Part shown: one piece after another, positions 62,691 to 64,000 of the stretch | How the letters are laid out: each line of letters begins with the position of its first letter | Position numbering within the stretch: the stretch's first letter is position 1 | DNA from: Vespula vulgaris | Taxonomy: Eukaryota > Arthropoda > Insecta > Hymenoptera > Vespidae | Reading direction: 5' to 3' | DNA length: 64,000 bases | Assembly (NCBI RefSeq): GCF_905475345.1 | Contig: NC_066587.1 | Location: forward strand, 9,787,070 to 9,851,069 | Translations under genes and position numbers: made by a program | Notes under the pieces: model-generated | What the model was told of the DNA's origin: nothing | Databases searched by the model: none | What the model saw: only the letters and a program-made list of their open reading frames with translations

Positions 62691-64000
62691 ATCGAATATG
62701 CTTATAACCACGTGAAAATACCGAATTTTGCTGAATTTACCTGAACCAGTCCGAAATTGTTTAACTTAGATTGGATATACTCGAAAATGCATGAAATCAT
62801 CGGCAAACATCTGAATTTAGCCGAATTTTTCCAAATTTTTTCGTAATTAATAAATTTTGTTGTAAGGCCCTAATTTACCTTGAATTGAGTTGGACCCATT
62901 CGAAATTTTTAAATAAAATCTAATACATCCGAAATTTAATGAAACAAATCGAAAAATCCCCCATTTAGCCAAATTTACCATAACTTAAATGGAATTAATT
63001 AATTTCCCTCGAATCAAGTTAATTTAAACGAGTTCATTCGGACCTATCTGAAATTTTTTAATTAGATAGAGAACACTTGAGAATGCATAAAACAACCTGG
63101 AAACTCCCTTTTACTTAGCCAATTTTACCTGAACTTTTAAATAATAAATATATTTTCTTTTAGTTCTCTAGTTCACCTCTCACTACCGAAATTTTTATCT
63201 TAAATCGGGTTCAACGTAAAATAAAAAACCATCCGGAAACCGGCGAACTTAGCCAATATTACGCGAACTTTTAAATATTAAAATTTTTTTTTTAGCATCC
63301 TTATTCACGCCTAATTGATCGGGACTTGTTCGAAAATTTTGTATTAGATCGAATACACTTTAAAATTAATAAAATTTTTAATAATAAAGAAATTTCTTTT
63401 AGTACACTAATTTACACCAAATTGAACCAGATCTGTCCGAAATTTTTATGATACCAAAATTAATAAAACCATCCGGAAGTCTTCGAACTTTAGAAACTAG
63501 CAGGTTTTACTCGAATTTTTAAGGAATTAAAAAATTTTCTTTTAAGAATCCTAATTCACTCCTAAATGATCCCATCTGTCCGAAATATTAATATTAAATT
63601 GGGTGCATGCTACAATTAAAAAAACAACCCGAAAACAATCGAACTTAGCCAATATTAATTAGACTATTGAAAATTAGAAAATTTTTTTTTACGCACCCTT
63701 ATTCTTCCATAATTGTTGACCCGAACCGGGCCTGTCCGAAATTTTTATATTTTATAATAAACCCAGTACACCATAAAATTAATACAACCACCCTTAAACC
63801 CTCGAACTTACTCGATTTTAATAGAAATATTTAAAATTAAAAAATTATTTTTTAGCTTTATAAATCACTCCTAATTGAGCCGGGTCTGTCCAAACCTTTT
63901 ATAATAGATTCTGTGCACCGTAAAATCAGTAAAACCACTCTTAAACCAAAATACTTTGCCGAATTTTTTGAAATATTAAAATTAAAAAATTTTTTTATTG
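62691..64000. repeat. Diverged tandem satellite, period about 145-155 bp
   Basis: A TGTCCGAAAT-like anchor recurs near 62748, 62898, 63045, 63182, 63327, 63434, 63577, 63733 and 63887. Each unit also carries a TAATTCACTCCTAATTGA-like block before the anchor, an AAAATTAATAAAACCA block after it, a TCGAACTTAGCCAAT block and a T-rich tract ending in TAG. Most spacings are 137-156 bp, with one short unit of about 107. The array continues beyond the window. Confidence 0.78.

Noticed and set aside
1..64000. tRNA, rRNA, CRISPR arrays or bacterial-type operons
   Set aside because: No A/B-box pair with a clover-leaf, no rRNA-like segment and no regularly spaced CRISPR repeats were seen; the gene structure is eukaryotic.

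Overview
The window is a stretch of AT-rich nuclear DNA from an insect. The intron-rich genes, the gene complement (conventional kinesin, rabphilin, COG2, glutathione synthetase) and the abundance of simple repeats fit a hymenopteran (bee, ant or wasp). That assignment is inference from gene similarity and composition; no diagnostic marker was seen. Exons were joined by GT/AG sites and reading-phase continuity, and every main gene model closes in frame.

Positions 1-44,436 are gene-rich. In order: kinesin heavy chain Khc (+, 6350-11767); a CFAP107-like axonemal microtubule inner protein (+, 16252-17371); TMEM201/SAMP1, an inner nuclear membrane protein (-, 18838-21509); COG2, a Golgi tethering subunit (+, 22408-27842), divergent from TMEM201; a possible 40-residue minus-strand microprotein gene (28321-29388); RMND1 (+, 29716-34634), a mitochondrial DUF155 protein with a complete glutathione synthetase gene (GSS, 31400-33135) inside its second intron on the same strand; rabphilin Rph (+, 38662-41960); and EIF2B5 (-, 42352-44436). 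They are unrelated housekeeping, trafficking and cytoskeletal functions and do not form one pathway.

Positions 45,000-61,000 are a retrotransposon graveyard. At least three broken Ty3/gypsy elements are visible, one on the minus strand (about 46.9-49.9 kb) and two on the plus strand (50.6-54.7 kb and 58.9-60.7 kb). All carry many stops and frameshifts.

Positions 61,180-64,000 are satellite-like: a pentamer-based array, then an array built on an AATTCG core whose orientation flips near 62,165, then diverged tandem units of about 145-155 bp that run off the right edge. This suggests the window ends in heterochromatin.

Less obvious structures are a roughly 970-bp foldback palindrome in COG2 intron 2, a 484-bp mariner relic with TA target duplications in COG2 intron 6, and a second possible Khc terminal exon that gives a different C-terminus just after the IAK tail motif.
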